Source: Foetidibacter luteolus
GTDB taxonomy: Bacteria; Bacteroidota; Bacteroidia; Chitinophagales; Chitinophagaceae
DNA: 64,000 nt
Reading direction: 5' to 3'
Assembly: GCF_009650435.1 (NCBI RefSeq)
Contig: NZ_VVIP01000034.1
Span: forward strand, 18,898 to 82,897
Part shown: one piece after another, positions 16,282 to 25,604 of the stretch
How the letters are laid out: each line of letters begins with the position of its first letter
Numbering within the stretch: position 1 is the first letter of the stretch
Program-made: the position numbers and the translations under genes
The notes under the pieces: model-generated
The model's database searches: none
Seen by the model: the letters and a program-made list of their open reading frames with translations, nothing else
What the model was told of the DNA's origin: nothing

Positions 16282-16803
16282 ATGACCAAGGCTTATATAA
16301 AACTGGCCATCAGGCAAATAATAGACGCTTCCAGCCACGGTAGTTTTGAAAAAGATGTGTTTAACGACACCTATCATGAGTTGCTGATGCAGGCACAGGC
16401 TTACAACCCCGGCAACAAACTCAGCACTTTTAAAGATCTCATTGACAATAACCCTAAAGCCAACAGCCTGCACTATAAGGTTGGCTTTTGTATAGGGTTA
16501 TACGTACAAGAACTGAATAATATAGTGCCCGGAATTACCGATACGCTTAACCGTGTGGCACTGCCTTTTGAAACAGCCCAATTTCAAATAGTGGAATCCA
16601 GTCTTATTAACAAGCAACAGCACAAAATAGCCTTAACCTACACTTCAGGCACCTTAAGCCTGCATGCCGTAATTGGAGATGCTTTATTGTTATCCAGTGG
16701 CGAAAATCATGAAAACAGCGAGGCAGCGGAAACTTTCCTGCTGCAGTTACAACCGTCCATTTCTATTTGCAGCTTTAAAGAAGCGCATACAATAACCGCT
16801 TAA
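16282..16803 (+). CDS. Hypothetical protein, 173 residues
   Basis: A soluble-looking protein with an alpha-helical first half (KLAIRQIIDASSHGSFEKDVF) and a beta-strand-like second half (HKIALTYTSGTLSLHAVIGD). There is no signal peptide, membrane segment or motif I recognise. It stands in the same direction as the dioxygenase-like gene but 115 bp away, with a weak hairpin between them. Confidence 0.65.
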   Translation: MTKAYIKLAIRQIIDASSHGSFEKDVFNDTYHELLMQAQAYNPGNKLSTFKDLIDNNPKANSLHYKVGFCIGLYVQELNNIVPGITDTLNRVALPFETAQFQIVESSLINKQQHKIALTYTSGTLSLHAVIGDALLLSSGENHENSEAAETFLLQLQPSISICSFKEAHTITA

Positions 16804-16920
16804 TTCAATACCGAAGGCCCAAAATCAAAAAAAACTTAAAACTTTTAAATATACTTAAATAAGGTAGTACCGGGTTAGATACGTTGGGTAAATTGCTTAT
16901 TAAACGCAACCCAATATCTT

Positions 16921-17571
16921 ATGGCACTTTTTGCCTATTACTTAACAGAACTCTTCCTATCTGTTTTTTACCGGAAAAAATACCACGCTTCTAAAAAAGA
17001 GTTTTACGAGCGTCAACTGAGTTTTGCATTCTTAGACTGGATATTTATTCCAGAGGAGAATAAAAAGCTTTCATCTGCCGATATTTTCTTTGCCAACGAC
17101 AGCCCATTTCGTTTTATGGATGTTGAACTTTGCCAAAACAGGCAGCAATGCACAAATAAACTTGGCAGGCCCAACTATGTTTTTAACATAACCGCCAAAG
17201 CAGGTATTAAAATAAGCGTAATATTTTACAAGCTAATTATAGCACACACTACCTGCCTGCTTCAATTGTATTTTGCAGACAACAAACTTTATTGTGTGGA
17301 TCTGAAATTTGGCGGCAACCTAGAAACCAGCCGTGAAACAGTTCTGGAAAGACTGCAGGCTGTAATGCAGGATACACTGCCACCAGATGTAAAAAAAGAA
17401 CTGGTAACCCTTACCTTGCAAAACAGGTTTGCAGACATACTTACCGGAAAATTCTATGCCCACATAGAGAACTATTTCAGTTTCCGCATACGTGTTATCC
17501 CTCATTTCAGCAAGTATCGTTCATTAATTTCTCACAAGAAAAACGCCAAAACCGCTTATCATAAGTTATAA
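16921..17571 (+). CDS. Hypothetical protein, 216 residues
   Basis: The N-terminus is hydrophobic (ALFAYYLTELFLSVFY) and could be an anchor; the rest is mixed alpha/beta and basic at the end. No known motif is visible. Codon use and GC resemble the neighbours. It follows the 173-residue unknown gene by 117 bp and precedes an empty 500-bp gap. Confidence 0.6.
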   Translation: MALFAYYLTELFLSVFYRKKYHASKKEFYERQLSFAFLDWIFIPEENKKLSSADIFFANDSPFRFMDVELCQNRQQCTNKLGRPNYVFNITAKAGIKISVIFYKLIIAHTTCLLQLYFADNKLYCVDLKFGGNLETSRETVLERLQAVMQDTLPPDVKKELVTLTLQNRFADILTGKFYAHIENYFSFRIRVIPHFSKYRSLISHKKNAKTAYHKL

Positions 17572-18073
17572 AACATGGCTGTTGGCAAGCTTTGTGGCTT
17601 TGCATTAAATTATTTTTTTTCAACTATACATAAAGCATATACGCAATGTTTGTATTTTGCACCCGTTATTGAAACTTTGGTTTACCATAAGCAAAGTGAA
17701 CCTTTTATCAGTTGTGTTCCGTATTGCCGCTAAAGATGAAAACCAGTATAAGAAAACACCGAATGGTGCCTTAGTTTAGGTTGCCTCTATGACAGATTCT
17801 TATATTGCTTTTTATAGCTTCTGATAATGCTTCAATAATGCATCTCTTTATTTACAACACCAGGAACTTCGGAGAATTTTTTTACCACACCGGCCGGCTC
17901 ACCGCCTGTATTTAATAAAAATTCCTGATGTTTTTCATCAGTCTTCGCCATCATAACACCCCGGCTTTTGTATTGCAGCAACTGGCCATGTAATCTGTTA
18001 CCGTAAACGACTGCTTATTGCCGTTCGCACCCAAAAAACAGTACACTAAAAAGACAGAAACCAAACACAAAAG
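17572..18073. other. 502-bp gap without recognisable features
   Basis: No reading frame, clear terminator or repeat was found. The AT-rich part near 17600-17650 could hold regulatory sites. Confidence 0.5.
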
Positions 18074-18709
18074 ATGATCTTACTCGGGATAGTAAGCGAC
18101 GATTCAGTATTGATTCAAACAATTAAAAAGATGGTGCAGGCTAACCCTGGCTATGGCATCAGCTTTGTGTTGCAAAATTTTGACCCGGGCAACAGTAACG
18201 AATCTGAAGACAATTTTGCTGACGTGGTGATAATTGATAAGGAGCAGGAGGAAATGGATGCCCTATACACTTTAAAGCATTTTAAGCGCAGAATAAACCC
18301 TGTTTTTATAACCGCCATTTCAACTGACAGCAACGCATCCCTGCTGTTAAAACTGATAAAAGCCGGCACCAGCGGTTTCATTACCAAGCCGCTGGCTGAG
18401 GAAACCCTGTATAACTGCCTTAACAACATTGCCAATAAAAAATCTTACATAGATGAAGCTAAGCTGTTGCAGATTTTTACCCTGCTGCAAAAAGAAGAGC
18501 ACAGCTATGCCAACATCGTGTTAAGCAAAAGAGAGTTTGACATTATTAAGCTGATTACCCGGGGGCTGACCAATAAGGAAATAGGTGAAAAGCTCAATAT
18601 ATCCCACCATACGGTAAATGAACACCTGAAGAAAATTTACCGGAAGTTTGATGTTAATTCAAGAGGCCGGCTGATACATAAATTTATTACCATTAACCCC
18701 GGCAAATAG
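18074..18709 (+). CDS. Response regulator with LuxR-type HTH (NarL/FixJ family)
   Basis: The 211-residue protein has a receiver domain with acidic pair D9-D10 (VSDD), a candidate phospho-acceptor Asp in VVIIDKE at about residue 56, a Ser/Thr in ITAIS and Lys in ITKPL. The C-terminal GerE/LuxR helix-turn-helix is clear: LSKREFDIIKLITRGLTNKE, NISHHTVNEHLKKIYRKF. No kinase gene is adjacent, so it is an orphan here. The loop around the phospho-acceptor (DKEQEEMD) differs from the usual D-x-x-M-P, so phosphorylation is less certain. Confidence 0.85.
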   Translation: MILLGIVSDDSVLIQTIKKMVQANPGYGISFVLQNFDPGNSNESEDNFADVVIIDKEQEEMDALYTLKHFKRRINPVFITAISTDSNASLLLKLIKAGTSGFITKPLAEETLYNCLNNIANKKSYIDEAKLLQIFTLLQKEEHSYANIVLSKREFDIIKLITRGLTNKEIGEKLNISHHTVNEHLKKIYRKFDVNSRGRLIHKFITINPGK

Positions 18710-18726
18710 CTGCATAACGTAATGTT

Positions 18727-19818
18727 TTATGCCTCCTGCCCAATCCATACAGCACCGCCGATGCTGTTGCGCATTGCGCCTGTAACACTGCTTAAAACGG
18801 TATTCTCTTCCCGCCAGCGAAGTATGCCGTATAATGCCATTACCAACGCCTCCTTATACTTAACGGTGCTTTCATCTGCCACCGTAGCCAGGGTGTTACA
18901 TGATTGAAGATTTTCCTGCAGTCTCTTTACCAGGAAGCTGTTGAAAGCGCCGCCGCCGGTAACCAGCAGCTTAGCTTCAGTACCGGCTTTTTTAACAGCA
19001 TTTACCGCATAAGCTACCTGTTGGGCTATATGCTCCGTATAAGTGCGCAAGGCATCTGCTGTTGGCAAATCAAACGATTCTACTAACGGCAAAATGGTTT
19101 GTGTGCCAAATTCATTCGCCAGTGATTTGGGGTAAGGCTTGCTGTAATAATCCTGCCTGTTAAGCATCGTAAGCAGCGGCGTATAAATTTTTCCAGACGC
19201 GGCTATTTTTCCATCTTCATCATAAGCCTTTCCCTCTTTTTGGGCCAGTGTATTTAATATGCGGTTGGCAGGGCAAACATCAAAAGCAGTTACAGCATCT
19301 TTGTTATGGTAAGACAGGTTGGCAATGCCGCCGATGTTCAGGAAAAAGTCATACCCCTCAAAAAGCAGTTTCTCGCCAATAGGCACTATGGGGGCGCCCT
19401 GCCCTCCTAATGCCACGTCTATATTACGCAGGTCGCTAACCACATTAATGCCTGTTAATGCGGCTATGGTGGCTCCATCGCCAAGCTGGGTACTTATACC
19501 GTGAGAAGGATCATGAAATACTGTATGCCCGTGAGACGCAATTAGCTGTACCCGGTGGTAAAGGTTATGCTCTTCAATAAACATGTTAACCAGTCCGGCC
19601 GTGTAACGCCCATAGGCAGCATGTAGCAGCATATAATCCCTTGCGCTTAATAAAGGCGCATTCTGTAGTTTTTGCACCCATTCTTCATCATAGGTATAGC
19701 AGTTTGCCGCTTTAATCTCGTATTTCCATTTGCCGCCACTGTCTTCCAGTTCTGTAAAAACAATGTCCAGTCCGTCTAAAGAAGAGCCGCTCATTAATCC
19801 AATAGCCCTGTAAACCAT
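18727..19818 (-). CDS. anmK: Anhydro-N-acetylmuramic acid kinase
   Basis: It phosphorylates and opens 1,6-anhydro-MurNAc from recycled peptidoglycan to give MurNAc-6-phosphate. The 363-residue length fits. The ASKHA-fold nucleotide loop GLMSGSSLDGLD (7-18), HGHTVFHDP, the GGIANLS motif and the later VTGGGAFN are all present. Its stop lies 17 bp from the stop of the convergent response-regulator gene. No MurQ or anhydro-MurNAc permease gene is nearby. Confidence 0.93.
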   Translation of the reverse strand: MVYRAIGLMSGSSLDGLDIVFTELEDSGGKWKYEIKAANCYTYDEEWVQKLQNAPLLSARDYMLLHAAYGRYTAGLVNMFIEEHNLYHRVQLIASHGHTVFHDPSHGISTQLGDGATIAALTGINVVSDLRNIDVALGGQGAPIVPIGEKLLFEGYDFFLNIGGIANLSYHNKDAVTAFDVCPANRILNTLAQKEGKAYDEDGKIAASGKIYTPLLTMLNRQDYYSKPYPKSLANEFGTQTILPLVESFDLPTADALRTYTEHIAQQVAYAVNAVKKAGTEAKLLVTGGGAFNSFLVKRLQENLQSCNTLATVADESTVKYKEALVMALYGILRWREENTVLSSVTGAMRNSIGGAVWIGQEA

Positions 19819-19957
19819 ACTGTAATTTTATTTGTAAAGATGAAGAAAATACAGGGATAGAAAAATGGAATACATGTTTTACAAAGCCTAATGTATGTGC
19901 ATTGCTATATCGTTTAAGGCAAACCGGATGCAAGACGAAAGTTAACCTACGCTTAAA

Positions 19958-20092
19958 TGTCGCCCATTGAACAGAACGATGAAAAGATTACCAGCCAGCT
20001 TTGTTATTGTATTTTGGCGCTGGCGAACCTCCTTCGTCGGTTTGCGACGCAACGATGAAGCCATGAAACCATATCGCTGGTATCTAAAAATT
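19958..20092 (+). repeat. Dispersed repeat with TTGCGACGCAA core (copy 1)
   Basis: It contains GCCCATTGAACAGAACGATG, a TTTGCGACGCAACGATG block, GCCATGAAAC and CGCTGGTATC. Related copies are at 20939-21013 (minus) and 25549-25604 (plus). Confidence 0.6.
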
Positions 20093-20113
20093 GTTTTATA
20101 CAGCTATAGCGTA

Positions 20114-20830
20114 CTAAGCCGCCTGCGTGCTTATGTACCTCACCAGCCTGCGTTTGGCAATGGGTAGCAGGGTTTCTTCAACAGGTATATCCAGGTTTAC
20201 TTCTATGGCATATACGGCAGGGTTGGGCATCATTGTCCTTTGCTTTATAAGATGCCGCTTTATACTTTCGTAAGTGTTGGTAAAGCTGCGCTGCCAGCTA
20301 TCTATAAATTCAGTCTTAATACTGCGGTATTTTTCATCATGCTTCTCAAAAAAACTAAGCCGGTATTGATATACCCTGGTACGTTTAGCCGTTTCGCTCA
20401 AAAAAAAGTACCCTTCATTTTGTTCCAGCGGTATAAGGCCAATAGGCGCAATGGTAATTTTTTCTTCAACAAATTCATATATCTCGGTACCGCTGCTAAT
20501 GGTTGACTGCATTTTAGCAGCGGCATATTGAATAATATCTTCCAGTTCCTGCATCAGTTCATCATCTTCTATCATTTGTTCGTACAAAAGCTGCAGTTTC
20601 TGTAACTGTATGCCGGTAAGTTTTTTGGGAAATTGCTCCTGCAAATACTTCTTATTTTCCCTGAAAGCTACAAGGTTGTTGTAGTGAAAAATAACATCTG
20701 CCAGTTGGGGATAGAGTTTGGTTTGGTTAAAGTATTTACTTATTTCCTGCAGGTAAGCGAGTAGGGTATATTTTTTCAGCTCAAAATCAATATAGCCATC
20801 CGCGAACCACGTCTCAGATAATGTTTTCAT
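20114..20830 (-). CDS. Conserved hypothetical protein, 238 residues
   Basis: The protein is largely alpha-helical in the first half (YPQLADVIFHYNNLVAF, LQKLQLLYEQMIEDDELMQE) with a beta-rich middle (ITIAPIGLIPLEQNEGYFF) and a basic helical end. There is no signal peptide or membrane segment, so a cytoplasmic protein is likely. I recall similar unnamed proteins in other Bacteroidota, but no function is known to me. It is bracketed by two inverted copies of the TTGCGACGCAA repeat (19958-20092 and 20939-21013). Confidence 0.75.
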   Translation of the reverse strand: MKTLSETWFADGYIDFELKKYTLLAYLQEISKYFNQTKLYPQLADVIFHYNNLVAFRENKKYLQEQFPKKLTGIQLQKLQLLYEQMIEDDELMQELEDIIQYAAAKMQSTISSGTEIYEFVEEKITIAPIGLIPLEQNEGYFFLSETAKRTRVYQYRLSFFEKHDEKYRSIKTEFIDSWQRSFTNTYESIKRHLIKQRTMMPNPAVYAIEVNLDIPVEETLLPIAKRRLVRYISTQAA

Positions 20831-20938
20831 GCCGTATAATTTTGTATCTCAATTTACAAAAAAATCAACATCAAAAACCAGGGTATTAAGCTTTAAGGTT
20901 TTACTAATTTGGCTATTGCTAAAGCCATTCACATATTT

Positions 20939-21013
20939 TAGATACCAGCGACATATTTTTATGGCGTCGCCTCTTGCGTCGCAATCCTTTCATCGTTCTG
21001 TTCATTGGGCAAC
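20939..21013 (-). repeat. Dispersed repeat with TTGCGACGCAA core (copy 2, inverted)
   Basis: On the minus strand it reads GCCCAATGAACAGAACGATG, GGATTGCGACGCAAGAGGCG, GCCATAAAAA and CGCTGGTATC. It faces copy 1 across the 20114-20830 gene. Confidence 0.65.
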
Positions 21014-21025
21014 TTTTCAGACCCG

Positions 21026-21103
21026 GATAGAAAATATCCAACAAGGAACAAGGAATGTAGAATGACGAAGGAACTCCCCCACTCACCATTCACCATTCAC
21101 GAC
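21026..21103 (-). repeat. Single unit of the GTGAGTGGTGAATGG / ACATTCCTTGTTCCTTGTT repeat
   Basis: On the minus strand a GTGAATGGTGAATGGTGAGTG tract is followed by CGTCATTCTACATTCC and TTGTTCCTTGTT, the same order as the units of the array at 25149-25491. Confidence 0.7.
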
Positions 21104-22030
21104 TCAAATACCCAGTTTATCCAACACTACTTTGGCCATCAGGTAAAAGGCTTCATGGCTGTAGCCGGCTATATGCGGTGTAACAATCACGTTGGGCCTG
21201 GCCACCAGGCTGGCCAGTTGTGTTTTCTGCTCTTCGTTGTATGTATCCAGCTTTTCATTCTCCAGCACATCAAGTCCCGCGGCGGTTATTTTGTTATTAT
21301 CAAGTGCCCGTATTACGGCTGCGGTATCTGTAACCTTACCACGGCATGCCGTTAAAAAGTAAGGCTTCTTTTCAAGCTGGTTAAAAAAGGCATCATTGGC
21401 ATAGTGAAAGGTCTCATCTGTAAGCGGCAGGTGCAGGCTTATCACATCCGCATAACGGGCAAGCTGCTCCAAAGAAGCTTCACGAACAAAATCTTTCGCA
21501 AAGCCAAACTTGTATTTATCATGCGCCAGCACAGTAACATTAAAAGGCTGCAGCAGCCTTGCAAAAGCACCGCCGGTATTGCCATAACCAATTATGCCAA
21601 CAGTTTTACCGGTAAGTTCAACCGCACGGTTGGCATCCCTTATCCATTTGCCCTCTTTTACTTCATTGTAGCTGCTGACAATTTTGTTCATTAACGCCAG
21701 CAACAAACCCAGAGAGTGTTCTGCAACCGCGTTGCGGTTACCTTCCGGACTGCTAACGCAGGTAATGCCCCTGCTTTCAGCATAAGGCACATCAATCAGC
21801 TCCATACCGCTGCCCAGCCGGCCTATCCATTTAAGGTTAGGCGCAAGGTCAAGCAGTTGTTTATCTATGCGCAGCCGTGTTGTAACAATAAGGCCGGTAA
21901 CATCCTGCAGCCTGCTTTGTATTTCATTGTAGGTAATGGCAGGCTCAAACAACACTTCAAAGCCTTTCTCCTGTAACCTTTCCATTAAATAGCCATGCAC
22001 TTTAGCCGTAACAATAACTTTCGGTTTCAC
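21104..22030 (-). CDS. D-isomer-specific 2-hydroxyacid dehydrogenase
   Basis: The 308-residue NAD-dependent enzyme has the family layout: a catalytic domain with [12 protein letters not shown], the NAD Rossmann motif [18 protein letters not shown] around residue 145, the catalytic Arg region LTACRGKV and the active-site His in [12 protein letters not shown]. It is related to phosphoglycerate dehydrogenases (SerA-like) but lacks a C-terminal regulatory domain. The exact substrate is open. It follows rsmA in the same direction with a 29-bp gap and may be co-transcribed. Confidence 0.88.
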   Translation of the reverse strand: MKPKVIVTAKVHGYLMERLQEKGFEVLFEPAITYNEIQSRLQDVTGLIVTTRLRIDKQLLDLAPNLKWIGRLGSGMELIDVPYAESRGITCVSSPEGNRNAVAEHSLGLLLALMNKIVSSYNEVKEGKWIRDANRAVELTGKTVGIIGYGNTGGAFARLLQPFNVTVLAHDKYKFGFAKDFVREASLEQLARYADVISLHLPLTDETFHYANDAFFNQLEKKPYFLTACRGKVTDTAAVIRALDNNKITAAGLDVLENEKLDTYNEEQKTQLASLVARPNVIVTPHIAGYSHEAFYLMAKVVLDKLGI

Positions 22031-22059
22031 TATCTGTAATTTATGATTGGGTGCGTTAT

Positions 22060-22827
22060 TTACTTCATCCGGAAAGTAAGCGCCGCAAAATCCTGCACAC
22101 TCAACTGTTCCGCACGTTTGTTAAATATTTCGTCCTGCAGGGTTGCTTCATCAAACATGCCTCTTACAGCATTGCGCAGCGTTTTACGCCGCTGGTTGAA
22201 AGCGGTTTTTACCAGCAGGAAAAATTTTTTCTCCGATTGCATAGCAGGCACTTCCTGCCTGCGCACAAGCTTTATTACACCGCTCATAACCTTGGGCGGT
22301 GGGTTAAAGCAGTTGGGGTGTACATCAAACAGGTATTCCACACGGTAAAATGCCTGTACCAAAATACTGATGATACCATACACCTTGCTGCCCGGCGCCG
22401 ATGCGACACGTTGGGCCACTTCTTTTTGAAACATGCCGATGCACACAGGCACCTGCTGCTTCCACTCCAGCACTTTAAATAATATCTGCGAAGAAATATT
22501 GTAAGGAAAATTGCCCACCACAATAAATGAATTATCAAACGGGGCGGCAATTTCAAGAAAGCTGCGGTGTATAATCTTTTCCTTTAATGCCGGGTATTCA
22601 TTCTCCAGGAAAGTTACTTTCTCGGCATCCAGTTCCACCGCTTTAAAATCAACATCTGCCAGTTGCAGCAGGTATTTGGTTAAGGCGCCGCCGCCGGGGC
22701 CTACTTCCAGCAGTTGGTTAACAGTGGCATCAGTCATACTTTGCTGCAGGGCTGTTACTATTTTTTTACAAATGTTTTCATCCCGCAGAAAATGCTGGCC
22801 CAACGATTTCTTTAATGTGTACTGCAT
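22060..22827 (-). CDS. rsmA: 16S rRNA (adenine1518/1519-N6)-dimethyltransferase
   Basis: RsmA/KsgA dimethylates two adjacent adenines in helix 45 of 16S rRNA late in 30S assembly. About 255 residues from the ATG at 22827. The N-terminal [17 protein letters not shown] motif [15 protein letters not shown] and catalytic [14 protein letters not shown] are clear. An in-frame start at 22884 adds 19 residues, but a perfect -7 box (22834-22841) lies between the two, so the later, almost leaderless start is preferred. Confidence 0.94.
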   Translation of the reverse strand: MQYTLKKSLGQHFLRDENICKKIVTALQQSMTDATVNQLLEVGPGGGALTKYLLQLADVDFKAVELDAEKVTFLENEYPALKEKIIHRSFLEIAAPFDNSFIVVGNFPYNISSQILFKVLEWKQQVPVCIGMFQKEVAQRVASAPGSKVYGIISILVQAFYRVEYLFDVHPNCFNPPPKVMSGVIKLVRRQEVPAMQSEKKFFLLVKTAFNQRRKTLRNAVRGMFDEATLQDEIFNKRAEQLSVQDFAALTFRMK

Positions 22828-22833
22828 GCGCCG

Positions 22834-22841
22834 CAAAAGTA
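22834..22841 (-). promoter_or_regulatory. -7 box of rsmA, deciding its start
   Basis: On the minus strand TACTTTTG matches TAnnTTTG exactly, with a TTG about 17 nt upstream. It ends 6 nt before the ATG at 22827, so transcription would begin at or next to the start codon. Confidence 0.55.
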
Positions 22842-22989
22842 AGTAAACAACACAATGCAACTGTACCAGGCGCTTTAACTGCATTGCCCGGCTATCTCAT
22901 TAACCAGTTGTGTACCCATTTTTCTGAAAAGCAGCCTGTTGTACTTTTAAAAGCCGAATCACTTACATTTACACCTCAAATTTTTTGAT

Positions 22990-24090
22990 ATGAGTAATGA
23001 GTTGCAAAAACCGGTGATTGGATTTACCTGTGGCGATGTAAATGGCATTGGGCTTGAACTGATCATTAAATCGCTTTCAGACAGCCGCCTGCTGGATATA
23101 TGTGTACCCGTAGTTTTTGCAAGCAACAAAAGCCTCAACTTTTACCGCAAAGCTTTGCCCGACATTAACATAAGTTACCAGGCCATTAAAGATTTCACCC
23201 GCATTAACAACAAACAAATTAACCTGTTTAACTGCTGGGAAGAAGAAGTTCAGATAACCCCTGGCCAGCTAAATGAAATTGGCGGGAAATACGCTCTCAT
23301 TTCGCTTCAACAGGCCACCGCTGCATTAAAGGAAAAGCAGGTTGATGCCTTGGTAACGGCCCCCATTCACAAAAAGAACATACAGAGCGAAGCCTTTAAC
23401 TATAGCGGCCATACACCTTACCTGAAAGACCAGTTTGAAGTAAAGGATGTTGTGATGATTATGGCCGCTGAAAACATGCGTGTGGCGTTGGTTACAGAGC
23501 ATGTACCTGTAAGCGGCATAGCTGCATACATAACCAAGGAAGCTATTGTTAGCAAACTTAAAATACTGCATGCCAGCCTGCAGAAAGACTTTGGTATTGA
23601 AAAACCAAAAATTGCTGTACTTGGCCTTAACCCCCATGCCGGTGATGAAGGCCTGATTGGCAACGAAGAAGAAACGATTATTAAGCCGGCCATTAAAGAA
23701 GTAAAATATCAAAACGTACTGGCCTTTGGCCCTTACAGCGCCGATGCATTCTTTGCCCGTGGCAACCATGAAAAGTTCGACGCGGTGCTGGCCATGTACC
23801 ACGACCAGGGGCTCATTCCTTTTAAATCGCTGGCTGTTGGCGAGGGCGTTAATTATACCGCGGGCTTGCCAACAGTACGTACAAGCCCCGACCATGGTAC
23901 CGCTTTTGACATAGCGGGTAAAGGCCGGGCAGACCATGCTTCTTTCCTTGAAGCCATTTATGTGGCTGTGGATATTATAAGAACCAGGGCCGGTTACCAC
24001 GAAAACCGCAGGAACCCTTTACGCAAAATGAGCGCCATGCTGGTGGCCAATGCCCAGGATGAAGTAATTAAAGAAGACAGCCAGGCATAA
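22990..24090 (+). CDS. pdxA: 4-hydroxythreonine-4-phosphate dehydrogenase
   Basis: PdxA oxidises 4-phosphohydroxy-L-threonine in the DXP-independent-of-host branch of de novo pyridoxal phosphate synthesis and needs a divalent metal. At 366 residues it is a little longer than the E. coli enzyme. Metal and substrate motifs are present: TAPIHKKNIQ, GHTPYL, AMYHDQGLIPFK and FDIAGKGRADHASF. It is divergent from rsmA, with a weak promoter-like box (TACATTTA at 22964-22971). A hairpin follows at 24094-24115. Confidence 0.95.
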   Translation: MSNELQKPVIGFTCGDVNGIGLELIIKSLSDSRLLDICVPVVFASNKSLNFYRKALPDINISYQAIKDFTRINNKQINLFNCWEEEVQITPGQLNEIGGKYALISLQQATAALKEKQVDALVTAPIHKKNIQSEAFNYSGHTPYLKDQFEVKDVVMIMAAENMRVALVTEHVPVSGIAAYITKEAIVSKLKILHASLQKDFGIEKPKIAVLGLNPHAGDEGLIGNEEETIIKPAIKEVKYQNVLAFGPYSADAFFARGNHEKFDAVLAMYHDQGLIPFKSLAVGEGVNYTAGLPTVRTSPDHGTAFDIAGKGRADHASFLEAIYVAVDIIRTRAGYHENRRNPLRKMSAMLVANAQDEVIKEDSQA

Positions 24091-24093
24091 TAG

Positions 24094-24115
24094 GCATACA
24101 AGTGAACTTGTATGC
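24094..24115 (+). terminator. Hairpin after pdxA
   Basis: A perfect 10-bp stem (GCATACAAGT/ACTTGTATGC) with a 2-nt loop starts 4 nt after the stop codon; AACAGCTTTTTAT follows, so termination is likely but not certain. Confidence 0.5.
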
Positions 24116-24281
24116 AACAGCTTTTTATGGGCCCGCCTGTATTGCTGCTATGAGACTTTACCTGGGCAATTCTGCGTGTTGAAGCAGCAGAATTGGAAAC
24201 TCTTGTACCGCTGCACCGCTACTGTACATTGTGAAGCAAGCCTTTTTATTTATTCAGCTTATCAAATAAAAAACGTTTAGC

Positions 24282-25148
24282 ATGATTATACAAAACGAGG
24301 TTCTTACAGTTGACATAGCAGCCAAAGGCGCGGAACTGCAAAGCATTGTAAGCATTCAAACCGGGCTTGAGTATATGTGGGATGCCAACCCCGCTTTCTG
24401 GAGCAAAAAAAGCCCTGTGCTTTTTCCGGTTGTGGGCGGGCTTAAAAACAACAGCTACCAGTTTGACGGAACCGTATATCACCTGAACAGGCATGGCTTT
24501 GCCCGTGAAATGAACTTTGTTGTTACAGAACATACCGATACCAGCATCACTTTTCTGCGCAACAGCAACGAAGAAACCTGGGCACACTACCCCTTTAATT
24601 TTGAATTTTACGTAAAATACAGCCTGCATGGCAACCGGCTTGATGTTACTTACATCGTTAAAAACAAGAGCGAAGTAACCATGTTCTTTTCCGTTGGCGG
24701 GCACCCCGCATTTAAAGTACCCGTTGCGCCAGGCACCAGCTTTGAAGATTATTACCTTCAGTTCAGCGATGTGGAAACGGCAGACCGCTGGCCGCTTTCT
24801 AAAGACGGGTTGATTGAACTGCAATCCACACCGCTGCTGGTAAACAGCGATAAGATACCTTTAACCAAATCATTGTTTTACGAAGACGCGTTGGTGTTTA
24901 AGCACCTGCAATCCAGCAGCGTGTCTATTGTTAGTGACAAAACTGTACATGGCCTAAAAGTTAGTTTTGGCAGCTTTCCTTTCCTGGGTATCTGGAATTT
25001 TAAAGATGCCGATTTTGTGTGCATTGAGCCCTGGTGCGGTATTGCCGACAGTGTTAACGCTACCGGCCGCCTGCAGGACAAAGAAGGCATTAATCAATTA
25101 CAGGAAGCTGAAACTTTTGAACGCACCTGGAGTGTGGAGGTGTTTTAG
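24282..25148 (+). CDS. Aldose 1-epimerase family protein
   Basis: The 288-residue protein belongs to the galactose-mutarotase-like fold (LacX/YeaD-type subgroup). Visible are the family N-terminus (LTVDIAAKGAELQSI), LFPVVGGLK, HLNRHGFAREM with a candidate catalytic His, VGGHPAFKVP with the second His, and the conserved end IEPWCGIADSVN. Such proteins convert alpha- and beta-anomers of sugars or sugar phosphates; the substrate here is open. It is cytoplasmic, with no signal peptide. A repeat array starts directly behind its stop. Confidence 0.88.
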   Translation: MIIQNEVLTVDIAAKGAELQSIVSIQTGLEYMWDANPAFWSKKSPVLFPVVGGLKNNSYQFDGTVYHLNRHGFAREMNFVVTEHTDTSITFLRNSNEETWAHYPFNFEFYVKYSLHGNRLDVTYIVKNKSEVTMFFSVGGHPAFKVPVAPGTSFEDYYLQFSDVETADRWPLSKDGLIELQSTPLLVNSDKIPLTKSLFYEDALVFKHLQSSSVSIVSDKTVHGLKVSFGSFPFLGIWNFKDADFVCIEPWCGIADSVNATGRLQDKEGINQLQEAETFERTWSVEVF

Positions 25149-25491
25149 TGGTGAGTGGTGAATGGTGAGTGGTGAGTGGTGAGTAGTGAGTGGCTAGTGG
25201 GGGTATTCCGCTTCGCCATTCTACATTCCTTGTTCCTTGTTCAATATTCGTTTCGTGAGTGGGGAATGGTGAGTGGTGAATCGTGAGTGGGGGGTCTTCA
25301 TTTCTTCATTCTACATTCCTTGTTCCTTGTTCGATATTCTTTCCGTGAGTGGTGAGTGGGGGCATTCCGCTTCGTCATTCAACATTCCTTGTTCTTTGTT
25401 CAATATTCATTCCGTGGGTGGTGAGTGGTGAGTAGGGGGCTTCATTTCTTCATTTATCATTCCTTGTTCCTTGTTCGATATTCTTTTCCCT
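25149..25491 (+). repeat. Intergenic minisatellite of four variable units
   Basis: Each unit has a GTGAGTGGTGAATGG tract of variable length, then CATTTCTTCATT or CGCTTCGTCATT, then ACATTCCTTGTTCCTTGTT and a GATATTC-like end. The ACATTCC core recurs at about 25223, 25313, 25382 and 25457, so the period varies from 69 to 90 bp with the length of the GTGAGTG tract. One isolated inverted unit is at 21026-21103. No protein frame runs through it. Confidence 0.85.
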
Positions 25492-25548
25492 GGTGCGTGT
25501 CTCCACGCACCAGCCTACCCGGGCTGAAAAGCCGCCCAAACAACCAAC

Positions 25549-25604
25549 CGATGAACGGATTGCGACGCAACAGGCGATGCCATGAAACTATGCGGCTGGT
25601 ATCA
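25549..25604 (+). repeat. Dispersed repeat with TTGCGACGCAA core (copy 3)
   Basis: CCGATGAACGGATTGCGACG, CAACAGGCGATGCCATGAAAC and GCTGGTATC in the same order as at 20939-21013. It abuts the 3' end of the LacI-family gene. Confidence 0.6.

Noticed and set aside
23326..24000. 224-codon frame antisense to pdxA
   Set aside because: Antisense to a clear PdxA with all motifs; no domain of its own.
25149..25491. Possible CRISPR array in the minisatellite
   Set aside because: Units vary in length and the parts between the cores are also repeated, so there are no unique spacers.
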